Part shown: piece after piece, positions 1-10,748 of the stretch | Layout of the letters: each line of letters starts with the position of its first letter | How positions within the stretch are numbered: the stretch's first letter is position 1 | Origin: Trichostrongylus colubriformis | Lineage: Eukaryota; Nematoda; Chromadorea; Rhabditida; Trichostrongylidae | Direction of reading: 5' to 3' | Length of the DNA: 64,000 nucleotides | NCBI GenBank assembly: GCA_963978905.1 | Contig: OZ022256.1 | Location: forward strand, 3,703,501 to 3,767,500 | The notes under the pieces: model-generated | Told to the model about the DNA's origin: nothing | Seen by the model: only the letters and a program-made list of their open reading frames with translations | The model's database searches: none | Program-made: the position numbers and the translations under genes

Positions 1-1073
1 CCCATGGAACTTTGAAATGAGACCCAGGGGGATCGATAGAGCTTCCAACGCTGGTTATTACTGCGAAAACCAAAATTGCCAACTGACATCCTGAAGCGAG
101 TTACGAGGGGTCAAAGCTTCCCTGTGACATCTCAATGGCGAGGCGCTTCCTCATCAGCGTGACTAGCGCAGAGCCACTAATGGCAACCGTAGGTCAGTGG
201 TAGTGCCCCGGTTCTGCAGGCGCGAAATTGTGGGTTTGCTTCCCGCCGGTGCGCGTTTCTTTGCATTTTGTGTTTCATTGTCAGTAAGTACTTCTCTTTC
301 ACTTCTGAACGTTTACTTTTACGATATTCGCGCGTAGGGGGTCGAATTACCCCTCTGTGCAAATTTCCAGCCGGATCCAGTTTTTGGCCCAACTTCGGAA
401 AATTAGGGGTGGCCAGGGGTTAAGTAGGAGTTTTTGAATTTCCCCCACGAAAAATCCTGCAAGCTGAACAAGGTGACCTAAACATACCTATCACACTTGC
501 CCATCACACTAAACGCACGTAACAAGCGCCAAATAAGAGCATTTGCTGGGCAAGGGTCAACGACTACTCCTTTGTTGAATGGGTTGCCAGCCAATAGCCC
601 ATCAATTTTTCCGAGATTTGGTCAAATTCTCGAATTGGCTGAAAACTTGTCCCATAAGGTAATTCGATCCCCTGAGCACGAAAATCACACTGGTTTTGCG
701 TGAAACCGTATGGCTCGCGCGCTATGGGCTCCCAAACATACCATGAAATGGTATTACTCTTTTTTTCAGAAAAACCTTCATAACTTCATTCAGGTATTGT
801 TTGACAGATTGTGAATACAGATTTGAGATCAGCATTCAAAAGCGCGAACAGTGGTATGTGTCTCATTGCAAATGGCCATTTCGACGAACCGTCTGATGGC
901 AAAGTGCCTCGCCAATGAGGTGTCAGAGGCAAATTTTGACCCGTCGTGACTCGCTTCAGGATGCCATTTGACAATTTTGGTTTTTACAGTTATAATCAGA
1001 TCAGCGTTCGAAGCTCTATCGATCCCCCGTGTCTCAGTTCAATGTTCCATGGGAGGTAAAATACCTTCTCTTG
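1..1073. mobile_element. Harbinger-like TIR element, copy 1 (left end outside window)
   Basis: The first about 170 bases and the last about 190 bases (roughly 880-1073) are inverted repeats of each other. Both arms begin near CCCATGG and share the block GGGGGATCGATAGAGCTT. The right end (about 1051-1073) matches, in inverse, the outer terminus of the better-delimited copy at 14867-16568, and it is followed directly by TTA, as expected for a 3-bp TWA target duplication. About 20 bases of the left end lie outside the window. No transposase is visible, so it is non-autonomous. The PIF/Harbinger assignment rests on the TWA target and on copy 2; it is inference. Confidence 0.6.
183..252 (+). other. 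tRNA-like (Pol III box A/B-like) segment inside the Harbinger-like element
   Basis: A segment resembling a decayed tRNA sits inside the left arm side: a box A-like GTCAGTGGTAGTGC, a CCCGG/TTCTGCA anticodon-arm-like stretch and a box B-like GTGGGTTTGCTTCCC. The same arrangement recurs in copy 2 at about 15061-15139. The acceptor stem does not pair well, so it is not a functional tRNA. It may be a captured tRNA pseudogene or SINE head. Weak evidence. Confidence 0.3.
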
Positions 1074-2464
1074 TTAGAGCGATTACACGGTAATGCTACG
1101 GGCGCCACACATAGTTGACTTGTAATCGCTTTGAGACCCAACAACACGGCGCCTTTAGCTCTTCCGCATGGCTTGTTGCGACACGCAGCGGTGCGAAATG
1201 CTGGTACACAGCTCTGTACCCCTCCCTCCGTCACCATAATGCCAGAGTTAGTTTACTTTTCAACAACTTAAATTGGAAAACTTGAGCAAAGACTAAGATT
1301 CGATTTGTTCAACATCCTATAAAATGCCCCCCCCCCCTCCATTCGCCCTATTAGGATCGCACTCACTGGGGTGTATGCCATTGGGACAGAAAATACGCTT
1401 ACCGGCGTCCGGTGTACGAGACGATGGTGCGAGCTATGGAAGGGATCACGGTGCCCTGCGCCTCATTCGAGGTGTAATCGCTTTGGGAGCCAACCAATGC
1501 GGTGCTCGTAGCTCACAGCATCGCGTTGGTGCTAAACACGGCCGCGAGTTTTCTGTCTTAAAGGCGTGCAACCCACTCACTTTTGTTCCACAGTTCTAGA
1601 AGAGCACGCCGCAGTGCATAGTTCGTCTTGGGTAGCAACCATTACCTTACCAGAGCAGACTCCAAGACTTCATCCTACTTTCTCATCGAGTATATCAGTT
1701 GAAAATGGGAAACTCCATGAGATAAAACATTATCTGAGCACATGCATAACAGCACAGTTCACCAATCGATATTTATAAAAAGCGCAAATGATGTTCATTT
1801 TTGCATAGCAACCGAACTCCTACTAAATGTGACTGAGGCAATCCATTTTCGATACTTTCCCGGGAGAACCATACTGCCTACAGTGCCGTTCTGTTTTGTT
1901 AATCAGTTTTAATATTGTTGAATCAATTTTATCTACGCGATGTACCTCGAGCGTCGCAAGGCAGTGGAGAGTGCTCTATAAGATAAAGCCGCGTTCATAC
2001 TTTGCGCAGGCAACGAGGCAGGTTGGCACAAGTGGAGACGCAAAGACACGCAGCTACGCTTTACCGCTAGCACCGTAGAGTATGGACGCGGTCCGACCGC
2101 TCTCATGAACTCAGTTTCCCACAACTTTAACCGGTCTAGCCTAATCGCACTGTCCCACCCCCGCCTCCACAAATATTCTATTTCCGCATGTTTCTTCTGC
2201 GCTGACACCTAGTGCGACGTCAGCACCTCGCAGAATGGCTGTGAGTGTGCTACGTGGACTTTTTATAAGTAGAAGTGCTGTCGCAATGATAACATGCCCC
2301 GAACTCCAACATCAATTAGGCAGCATTTATAGTGGTTGAATCATCGTTTCTGCGAAATTGAAGAGTCTGCGGAAACCGAATGGATACGTATCGATGGCGA
2401 AAATTGTAAAGTTGCGTTTTTATGGATATGCGGAAACTGCGTTTTTAAGGAAATGTAGAATTGT
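1074..2464. other. no recognisable gene
   Basis: No family-level coding signal is seen. There is an 11-base C run at 1327-1337. Two diverged segments (about 1105-1160 and 1465-1515, sharing TGTAATCGCTTTG) look like an old local duplication. Open frames here are short and unremarkable. Confidence 0.5.
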
Positions 2465-2934
2465 TTAAAGGCACACCACGCGATAATCAGATTAGGTCTC
2501 ACATTCTTGGAGCAAGTAGCTCCTTGGATAACTGCTCTCGTTGCACCTTTGTTGCGGCTGCACGGTGCACCATCACCTTGTCGTGTCTGCTTGAACACAG
2601 CCGAGCCACGCCCACCCAACCACATCACACGTAGTCTTAGACGAACGAATTTCCTACGGGGGTGCTTACAGGGGGGAGGAAGCTTGTGATAAGAGAAGAT
2701 AATGCAACGAAACAGCCATTGCGATGATGAAAACAGGTTCACATTGGAAACTGTTGTTCTAAGGTCAGGTGTGATTTGGTTGAGTGGGCGTGGCTCGGCT
2801 GTGTCCAAGCAGGCACAGCAGCGTTAGGGTGCACCGTGCGGCCGCATCAAAGGTGCAGCCTAAGCAGTTGTGGAAGGACCTACTCGCCTCGAGAAAGCAA
2901 GCCACTTTCTGATTATCGCGTGGTGTGCCTTTAA
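2465..2934. mobile_element. fold-back MITE with TTAA target duplication
   Basis: Perfect terminal inverted repeats run 2469-2490 and 2909-2930, beginning AGGCACACCACGCGATAAT. They are flanked on both sides by TTAA (2465-2468, 2931-2934), the target of piggyBac-type elements. Inward, the arms stay partly complementary for about 170 bases: a GGTGCACC / GGTGCACCGT block and an AGCCACGCCCACCCAAC / GTTGAGTGGGCGTGGCT block. The whole element can therefore fold on itself. No coding capacity. Older relatives of this terminus occur at about 16978 and 34480. Confidence 0.75.
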
Positions 2935-2984
2935 TCTATATTTCTATTAGCCTCTCAACTTGAGAACGAAAAGCGATGCGTAGC

Positions 2985-3670
2985 TAATCCCTTCCCGCTT
3001 TTTCCTCTTCTTCTTCTCCCTAGCGCTAGTTACGGCTTGCAAGGTTCTTGTCTGACCTCGCCATTTATTTCTATCCATGCATCTTCCCTCCTAGCGTCCA
3101 CTTCGATGAGGTCGTCTCTTCTTTGGGGCTCCGCGTGCTCGCTCTGCGCTCTGAACTTTAGCACTTTTTTGTAGGGTTATCTTTTGGTCTTCTCAGCACG
3201 TGTCCATACCATCGCAACTTTATCTAGACAGAAGCAAACAACATCTATCACATAAGCAAACACAGAAGCAGTTTGCCTGATCTCTCTTACATTCCCGGTC
3301 CTGACCTTGTCCAGTCGCTTCCAGCCGCATGCCCATTTCGACATTCTCATTTTAGCTGCATAAGCTGCCTCTCAGGTTCTTTGTCATGGGCCACTACCTA
3401 TTCGTTACCGTACAACATTGCGGGTGTCACCGCTGTTCGGAACACCTTGCTTTTGAGCGTCCTGAAGCACTGTAGACCACAGAAGTCCTGTGGACACCCT
3501 CCCTCACATCCATACCACGCTTATTCGGGCCTTCACCGCTTGGTCTACCACACCTTCGACCGCGTGATTCGCGTAGTACTGCGCGATAGCCAATCCGCTA
3601 TAGTTTCAATTGCCGTTAGACAACAAAATTGACCTTTGAAGTGCCTGAATCCCGAAATGATGCCAGGTAC
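2985..3670 (-). pseudogene. relic of RTE-type reverse transcriptase C-terminus
   Basis: Read on the minus strand and allowing several frameshifts and stops, this stretch gives the signature tail of RTE-clade polymerases: a KYLAS block near 3660, LKSKVFRTAVTPAMLYG about 3395-3455, a KLRWYGHVLRRPKDN block about 3185-3235, and a basic end. The order matches the intact-looking C-terminus of the element at 43329-44249 (KSKIYRTVVRPVALYGSECW, LRWYGHVLRAD). The RT catalytic part is absent, so this is a 3' fragment. It is much more decayed than the RTE copies in the tRNA array. Confidence 0.7.
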
Positions 3671-5014
3671 TTCAGAAGATACCAGTTGTCTAAAGCACAA
3701 CAGTTCAATGCGGAATGATGCGACAGGGGCTCCATCAATAACGAATCAGTCAACACCATCACATTTCTACCATATCCACGTCACATACCCTACAGTGCGA
3801 GCACAGTGCTATAGCCAAATTGGCTGCACAATAAGGCCACAGGATGAAAGGATTCAGTGCGCACCAGCTTTGGCTATGCGATGTGCCTCGCGCCTCACAC
3901 GGCGCTGACGAAGTACGGTATAGACACAAGATAATGTTAATACGAGCTACTCAGAGACGTGGTTCAGCATAGATAGCGTATATGTCGCGAAAACGAGGAT
4001 CGCTCCTTAGTTCCTGTGGCGCACGGGCTCCCGTGGGTTTGACCGCCGCGGCTCCACGTTGGTCATATTCCGTAATCGCCGAAGCTCCTTGTTGGTCATA
4101 TTCCGTGATCGTTCGATATCGAACGATGGCTGTGCACCGCGGCACCATCACGGACCTCCCCGGGTAGTATTCTCTCCGGGTTCTTCGAAGCGTGTGGCGA
4201 GTTCGTCTCTTTCGTCAAAACCACACGGGCCTCTCTGACGAGGCCGGCGGCGGCACCACGGGGCTTGGGCCCTTAAAACAAGTCATGCTACAGTCCCACA
4301 TTCCTGGAATTAACCTGAATCTAGCACATAGTGTCGTCGGACGGGGCTCGTAGCGAGTTGCATTTTAATCCAGTTCTTATGTCATATTATTCATGGTATT
4401 AGTTCACATGAACTTATTGCTATTCTTGTGTGATTTTTCCGAGTGTCTTTAGGGCTGTTTCCCTCGCTCCTACTCGCACCGCACGTGTTAGTATCATACC
4501 GTTTGACGTCATTGTGCGACTTGGTACTGTTGGGGAAAGTTCCCAGGCGTCAGCCTGGTTGACTCGGGTATCCTGTCCTCTATTAGTTCAGTTAAGCACA
4601 TTGGGACCCCGGTAGGGCAGGCTAGGCGCGGTTCGCGATCAATGCGGGCCACCCATGGGGCACCGTTTGCAACAGTATAACTTTATTAAATTAACATTTA
4701 CTCACATCCATTGGTGTCACCCATTAGTCACTGTAATCGAGGTACTGCGACTGCCCTTGATAGTTAGGCCCATAATCCGTTTCCGACCCTATGCGCACAT
4801 TGTGTTACCTGTCTGACCCGGCCATGACTTGCTGAAAAGATTGCAATTGGTTTCTTCCACTCAATAACTTCACTATACTGTTGCTCTATATGCTGTTGCT
4901 TTGCTCCATCATTCCCTATACACAATCAGCCATTTGCGGACGGACAGCATAGCGACAACCTGAAAGGCACGCAATCGCACAAAGCTATCAGTTCAGATAG
5001 TAAGAAGGTTATAC
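3671..5014. other. no recognisable gene
   Basis: Nothing is recognised by family. A short direct repeat (TTGGTCATATTCCG at about 4058 and 4094) and a GC-rich patch at 4190-4270 are the only structure seen. Confidence 0.5.
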
Positions 5015-5479
5015 TTAAAGGAACCGGAAGGGGGTCCGAAACAAGAAGAAGATGCAAAGAAATGAGCATTTTGTAATGAACACTCAAGGTCAGAAGCGAT
5101 AATAGGCGAAAAAACCCGGGTTCGAAAGCGCGACACTGCGGTGTGTATTCGCATCCCATTCGCATCAGCGCATCCATTCCGAGTTGTCCGCTGTAGGAGA
5201 CTGGCCGAGGGCCAACGTTAGTTGTAGCGCCTGACGCGCAGCGCAGTGGAGTGGCCATTCCCAACTACATTAGCATTCATGTAAGTACATCTAGAAACAA
5301 TATTAGAAAGAACAGTGGAGAAAGAAAAAAGAAAAAGCAGATTTATAATAGAAACATCTTCTTTTGGCACCATGCCAAGGCGTCAAATTGGCGAGTTTGT
5401 GCAATGGCGGCCACTCAAACTCGTCCACACTACGTCTGTTCTACAGTAAGCCAAAATTACCCCCTCCTGGTGTCTTTAA
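5015..5479. mobile_element. TTAA-target MITE, copy 1
   Basis: The element runs from 5019 (AGGAACCGGAAGGGGGT) to 5475 (ACCCCCTCCTGGTGTCT), with imperfect terminal inverted repeats and TTAA on both sides (5015-5018, 5476-5479). It aligns along its length with the element at 14178-14633, for which an empty site exists. No transposase; a piggyBac-type mobilisation is inferred from the TTAA target. Confidence 0.7.
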
Positions 5480-5686
5480 AGACACCAGAAGGAGAACAGA
5501 CGAAGAGACCAGAAGGAGAACTGTAGAACAGACGTAGTGTGGACGAGTTTGAGTGGCCGCCATTGCACAAACTCGCCAATTTGACGCCTTAGCATGGTGC
5601 CAAAAGAAGATGGTTCTATTATAGATTCGTTTTTTCCTTTTAGTTTTTACTTTGTTCTTTCTTATATTGTTTCTAGATGTACTTAC
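5480..5686. mobile_element. inverted partial copy of the same MITE (tail-to-tail)
   Basis: Starting at AGACACCAGAAGGAG, this segment is the reverse complement of the right part of the preceding MITE (about 5281-5475), ending with TTCTAGATGTACTTAC opposite GTAAGTACATCTAGAA at 5281. It lacks the far terminus and so is truncated. Together with 5281-5475 it forms a palindrome with arms of about 170 bases. Confidence 0.7.
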
Positions 5687-5893
5687 GGGTCAAATACAGT
5701 CGGGGGGGGGGGGGGGGGGGGGGGAGACGCAAAATTTCCCTTCCTAGGGTTGGGCTAAAGCAGATGAGACCTATGCTTTGACAGATGCTTTTTAATGTGG
5801 GAGGAGGGGGTATCAATTTTAGCCTAAGCCTAGTAAGGGAAAGGAGCTTTGACGTCAACGCAAAGTTGCGTCTCCCCCGACTTTGTTTGACCC
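5687..5893. mobile_element. short hairpin MITE, copy 1
   Basis: Inverted ends GGGTCAAA...TTTGACCC enclose a second inverted block (GGGGAGACGCAAA / TTTGCGTT...GTCTCCCC) and inner complementary arms (CCTAGGGTTGGGCTAAA / TTTAGCCTAAGCCTAG). A second diverged copy is at 18828-19057. A homopolymer of 23 G (5702-5724) lies in the left arm. Non-coding. Confidence 0.6.
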
Positions 5894-7904
5894 TTCTGAG
5901 ATTTTCAGGTATAGAAATGCACAATTAAGAAGATCCATAAGTAAACAAGTAAAATATGTCACTAGAAAACAGTCTAAAGAGGAAATAATTCAAAATGAGG
6001 TTACATAAGGCCGAAGACAAGCTTTAAAATGAACGAAGCGTGGCTCGGCCATGGAAGCTTGCAGTTCGGACGGAAGCGCGCCCTGGGGGCAAATAGCGCC
6101 CTATAGCGCGTTTTTCAACGCCGGTTTCGTTACACATTGTATCTACCGAACCCATATGTTTGTTTTACGCCATTGTTTTTGTAAACGTTATTTCGCCCTT
6201 GCCCCCCTCCCGGTGCCTTTAAGCTCCAAATTAATGCGGGAGAAGCGTGGGAGCCATCAACAAGCTCATCAAAGAACAGCAAACTTTCTCAAAACCACTC
6301 CTTCGGAAGTTTGAGCGCTTCTTTCGTTTTCCTTCTTTAGCGCTCCATCCTCGACTACCATTATGGGATTACGAGAGCATCCAAGCAATCTGGTGTGCTT
6401 TCAGAGATGAGTACAGGTAAAGAGCTCGTGGAGAACAATGCAGCAGTAGATGATGCTTGCTATTGGTGAAGTTTTTGGCAGTAAGAGCAGGCTGCACAAT
6501 TGATACAGAGCATTTAAGTGTGGCTTATTGAGCTCAACGATGTGAATTCCACCATCTGTTGCATTCCTGCCTTGTTAATCAGTTTGAGAAAACCGATGAG
6601 CCGAACTACTACATATTGCTCACTATCTGGGATCAGAGCTACTTTTCGATTTTGTGGTAGAACGAATACTCAAAAATCACCGAGAAACGAAAGGCTCCAG
6701 TCAATCCACACGACTCCAAATATAATTTATTCAGTAGTAAAAGTCTGTAGCTTCAGGGTGGTAATATTTCGGTATAGATTCAAAAGTATCCGTGTTCAAT
6801 ATGTAGAAACGTTCATTTGCGATCCATTGTGCAGGTTTTGCGCAACTTGCTTGCTTGTACTCACTGGAAAAATTAGCTTTCCATTTCATGATAGACGTTT
6901 CACATCAGGAGGAGTCGAGTCACGGTACACGAACAAATGTGTGGAGGGAAGACCTATCGCGGTGCGCGAGCTCGCTCGTCGCGGCCATTGCAATGGGGCG
7001 CTCAGCATGTTTACAGAAGGAAGAAAACGCTATCTATTTGCACGGCTACATTATCGCTTTTCGAGCACCTATATTTGATCTTGGGTACTGTATGTACTCG
7101 CCCTGAGACGCAGGTGGATTCAAGGCATGGACTCCCTGTCTCTGCTGTGCTGCGCTGATTCATATCCTCTGTATCCGTACAGACGCTCAGAGACTTGGAC
7201 TCTGCGTAAGCAGGAAGGGCATGCGGTCGGCGTCAACGCGCCATCGAGAGGACGATGTTCGGAGTGTCCCGATAGTAATAGGCGGTAGCGGAAAGAGGGT
7301 GCGAGGCAAGTCTTCCTGCCCCTCGCGGACCCACACTGGTAGCGAAGTAAACATGGAAAGAAGGAAATGGAAACAATAGACATGAGCTCACACAATGTCG
7401 TCGTAGGAGAACAGTTAGTCCTCGCATGTACGTAGTTGTAATATACTTTATTGAATGTTTGCAAATTGCAGTAAAATACCTATAGCACAATGAGAATCCA
7501 ACAGACGAAAGAGTCACCAAAGACCAGTAGTGCAGTCTCAAAACTAAGAACCAGTACCTAAGTTTCATACACTCCTCCAAAAACTGTGTCTACCTCTAGA
7601 ATGTGGAATAAATATTTGTTTCAAGGAAAAACATATTAGCATAGACGATTAGTAAATAGCTTACCCCCATCAGAAAAACTGTATCATCCAACAGCAAAGG
7701 TAGAAACGGCAGGCACCATTTTTGTCTCTACATTGCAGCGTAGCTGTGCAGGAACAAGGAACGGTTACGATTTAATGCTGAAATAGCAATGATAGTGACT
7801 TTGGTATAGAGTCTTTTGGCCCTCTTTTACATTCCTTATGCACTTGGAAAGTGCAATTAATCGCTAATAAACATTGCATCAGTGGAGTAGCGCGTTTTCA
7901 CTTT
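5894..7904. other. no recognisable gene
   Basis: The plus strand is open from 6518 to 7078 (186 codons), but the translation shows no family motif, signal or splice context. A 53-codon ATG-initiated frame at 7127-7288 is equally unsupported. No RNA gene or TE terminus is recognised. Confidence 0.4.
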
Positions 7905-8839
7905 TGATGCTTTCACGGTGACCCAGCATGTTCCCACTTTATTCTGACGACTATCGTTTTAGTCCTTTCTTTCTCTGAGGCCGCGATCATATACTGAATG
8001 GGATGGCAGCTCGACGTAAAGCAAGAGATGCGTATACATCGAGAAAATGAGCGCATCGGCCATCCGCGATTCGGGAGAATTGGCGGATCAGCGCATCCCC
8101 GTTTGGCTATTTGCCTCAATGCAAATAAACCGACGTGGTGGAATGTAACATGCCAAAAAATCCCATGTCGCGGATGCGTCGATACGCCGATACGCCAATG
8201 CGCCGATGCCTCAACAATCTCACTGAGCTGGGTATGAACGCAGCCTAAGAGTTACTACTCACTGTGTTGAACTGATTGAGAGGGCTACTGCTCACTGTGT
8301 TGACTAGTCTTTTTTCTTTGATGGTAGTCAAGTGTAGCCCACATAGAGGAGGTTTGCTCTTAAATTATGCATATATCTAAAAAATCTCTTTTATACCTAC
8401 ATGAAGCTTTGATTCGAAACTGACAGCCGCGAGTGTTCTTCTTCTACCTCTTCTGTCTGTTACACGAAGACCGTCGGTATTTTCGTGTTTCGGAGTACAG
8501 ACTAATTCCTATGACATTCTGTTACTTATGGTTAGCCATGATTTTTACGCTGACAGAAGTTTGAAATTTTTGACATGTGCCTGGAGTGTTTTACGCGTGT
8601 TTTGAATAAATTATGCTATAACTGCATACTTAACAGGCTTTCTGTCTGATGAGCTGCAGATTTTGACATGTGATCAGCATAAAAGATTCTGCTTCATTAA
8701 AAACACTCCAGAATCCTACTTTATATAATCGGCTAAGTGTGTCTGTTGGTGTGTCTGTGTGTGTGTGTTTGTGTCTGTTTAACCGGAAATTCATATCTCG
8801 CGTCGCAGCAAAGATGAGATCCTAAATTCTAGATATGAT

Positions 8840-10060
8840 ATAGAGGGTGGCAAGGGGACCCCAGCGGTGGTGGACCGAAAGTGATAGCAGCTGATAAGGG
8901 CCGATAAAGAGCCTCGAAAGACGTATATCGCCAGATTCGTTTCGCCTTTCGGATCGATCTTAGAGCACCGACACTCATAGGTGTTTTAGGGGGTGGGACG
9001 GGTACATAAATGGTGGGTGATCCAAACCGATAACGCTTGATAAGATTTGATAAGGAGCGTCAAAAGACAAATATGGCCAAATCCGTTTCCCCATTCGGGT
9101 CGATCCTAGAGCACCGACACTCATAGGTGTTTTAGGGGGTGGGACGGGTACATAAATGGTGGGTGATCCAAACCGATAACGCTTGATAAGATTCGATAAG
9201 GAGCGTCAAAAGACAAATATGGCCAAATCCGTTTCCCCATTCGGGTGGATCCTAGAGCACCGACACTCATAGGTGTTTTAGGGGGTGGGACGGGTACATA
9301 AATGGTGGGTGATCCAAACCGATAACGCTTGATAAGATTCGATAAGGAGCGTCAAAAGACAAATATGGCCGAATCCGTTTCCCCATTCGGGTCGATCTTA
9401 GAGCACCGACACTCATAGGTGTTTGAGGGGGTGGGACGGGTACATAAATGGTGGGTGATCCAAACCGATAACGCTTGATAAGATTCGATAAGGAGCGTCA
9501 AAAGACAAATATGGCCGAATCCGTTTCCCCATTCGGGTCGATCTTAGAGCACCGACACTCATAGGTGTTTGAGGGGGTGGGACGGGTACATAAATGGTGG
9601 GTGATCCAAACCGAAAACGCTTGATAAGATTCGATAAGGAGCGTCAAAAGACAAATATGGCCGAATCCGTTTCCCCATTCAAGTCGATCTTAGAGCACCG
9701 ACACTCATAGGTGTATTAGGAGGTGGGACGGACTTGAATGGTGGGTGATCCAAACTGATAATCCTACTTTATATAATCGGCTAAGTGTGTCTGTTGGTGT
9801 GTCTGTGTGTGTGTGTGTGTGTCTGTTTGATTCGATAAGATTCGATAAGCAGCGTCAAAAGACAAATGTGGCCAGTCCCGTTTCCCCATACGGATAGATC
9901 TTAGAGCGTCGACACTCATAGGTTTTGTGAGGGGTGGAACTGGCACATCAATGGTGTGTGATCCAAAATGATAACGGTTGATGAGATTAAAGGGGTGTCA
10001 AAAGGCTAATGTCACCAGATCCGTTTCGCTCTTCTGGCTAACAATGGAATATTCACATTC
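8840..10060. repeat. 146-bp tandem repeat inside the Helitron
   Basis: The landmark ACACTCATAGG recurs at 8971, 9117, 9263, 9409, 9555 and 9701, a constant 146-bp spacing. Units contain GGGTGGGACGGGTACATAAA and GATAAGGAGCGTCAAAAGAC. The first unit and the units after 9760 are more diverged. The run is broken at 9763 by another Helitron-type 5' end. Confidence 0.85.
9763..9828 (+). mobile_element. nested or duplicated Helitron 5' terminus with TG microsatellite
   Basis: TCCTACTTTATATAATCGGC followed by CTAAGTGTGTCTGTTGG and a (TG)n run repeats the start of the element at 8714 almost exactly, within the 146-bp repeat run. It is either a second truncated insertion or an internal duplication of the terminus. 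Confidence 0.6.
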
Positions 10061-10171
10061 ACAGGGGTACGAGAACCTCAATGGTGACTTTTCGAAACTA
10101 ATAACTGCTTACAGGGGCTGATAAGACCCATCAGGAGGTGGGGAAGGGATAAAATCCGGTACATCACTTAC

Positions 10172-10347
10172 TACTACCATACGACTGCTATAGTCAGAGC
10201 GTCTGATGCTCAGTGTCATTGGATGAACATATTTTGTTTGTGTTCTGATATCTGCTGCCGATGTATCGACCACAAAATTAGCTAGCGTTCCGAATAATGA
10301 TGCATGTCTTTTGATACTGCGTTCTACATGGATGATCAAGACACCAT
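10172..10347 (-). pseudogene. candidate captured exon inside the Helitron
   Basis: On the minus strand, 58 codons are open between a weak AAATCTAG acceptor and a GTAAGT donor (10166-10171). The translation includes VERSIKRHASLFGTLANFVV and KYVHPMTLSIRRSDYSSR and looks protein-like. I do not recognise the family. Helitrons are known to carry captured gene fragments, which makes this plausible; no full gene is present. A second minus-strand frame at about 10550-10665 (KDYVCPLIFNPLAEVV) could belong to the same source. Confidence 0.3.
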
Positions 10348-10669
10348 CTAGATTTGTGATGGTAAAGCAAGCGATTCATCCTCTCATGCTGTGCCAGCAA
10401 CAACACTGGGTATCGACCGCTAGACTAAGTGAAATTCGGAATAGTGGTGAATGTTTACAAAAACGATGAGCATAGATAACTGGCATATGGATCTGCCACC
10501 AATATATAGGAAATAGGTGCTCAGCAAATGAACGAATTGCTACCAATTGATGCAGTGGAATCCAAAACTGTCGATCCCTAAACTATCCAAACTCCCAATA
10601 GCGACCACTTCAGCCAAAGGGTTAAAGATCAGTGGGCAAACATAGTCCTTCCTAATCCATTTACTTTGA

Positions 10670-10748
10670 CCAGTTGGGCTAGCGCACACTACTGCACGCA
10701 TCAGACAGGCGAGCAAGCAAAATGAGTTTGATCGATATCGATTGTTGG
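10670..10748 (-). mobile_element. inverted Helitron 3' terminus
   Basis: The complement of this stretch matches 10838-10913 over about 75 bases, including the hairpin (GCAGTAGTGTGCGC) and the terminal CTGG. The two Helitron 3' ends therefore face each other across an approximately 90-bp spacer and form a palindrome ending at the element boundary. Confidence 0.65.

Noticed and set aside
2341..2808. 155-codon minus-strand frame
   Set aside because: It crosses the fold-back MITE at 2465-2934 and owes its length to the inverted arms.
4528..4674. TGTTGGGG ... GCAACA, resembling a solo LTR
   Set aside because: Flanking bases do not form a target duplication, there is no primer-binding site or polypurine tract, and the length is very short.
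6518..7078. 186-codon plus-strand frame
   Set aside because: The translation has no recognisable motif, and overlapping frames are similarly long. Not enough to call a gene.
7127..7288. 53-codon frame starting MDSLSLLCCADSYP, peptide-like
   Set aside because: No splice, signal cleavage or homology evidence; the length is within chance expectation.
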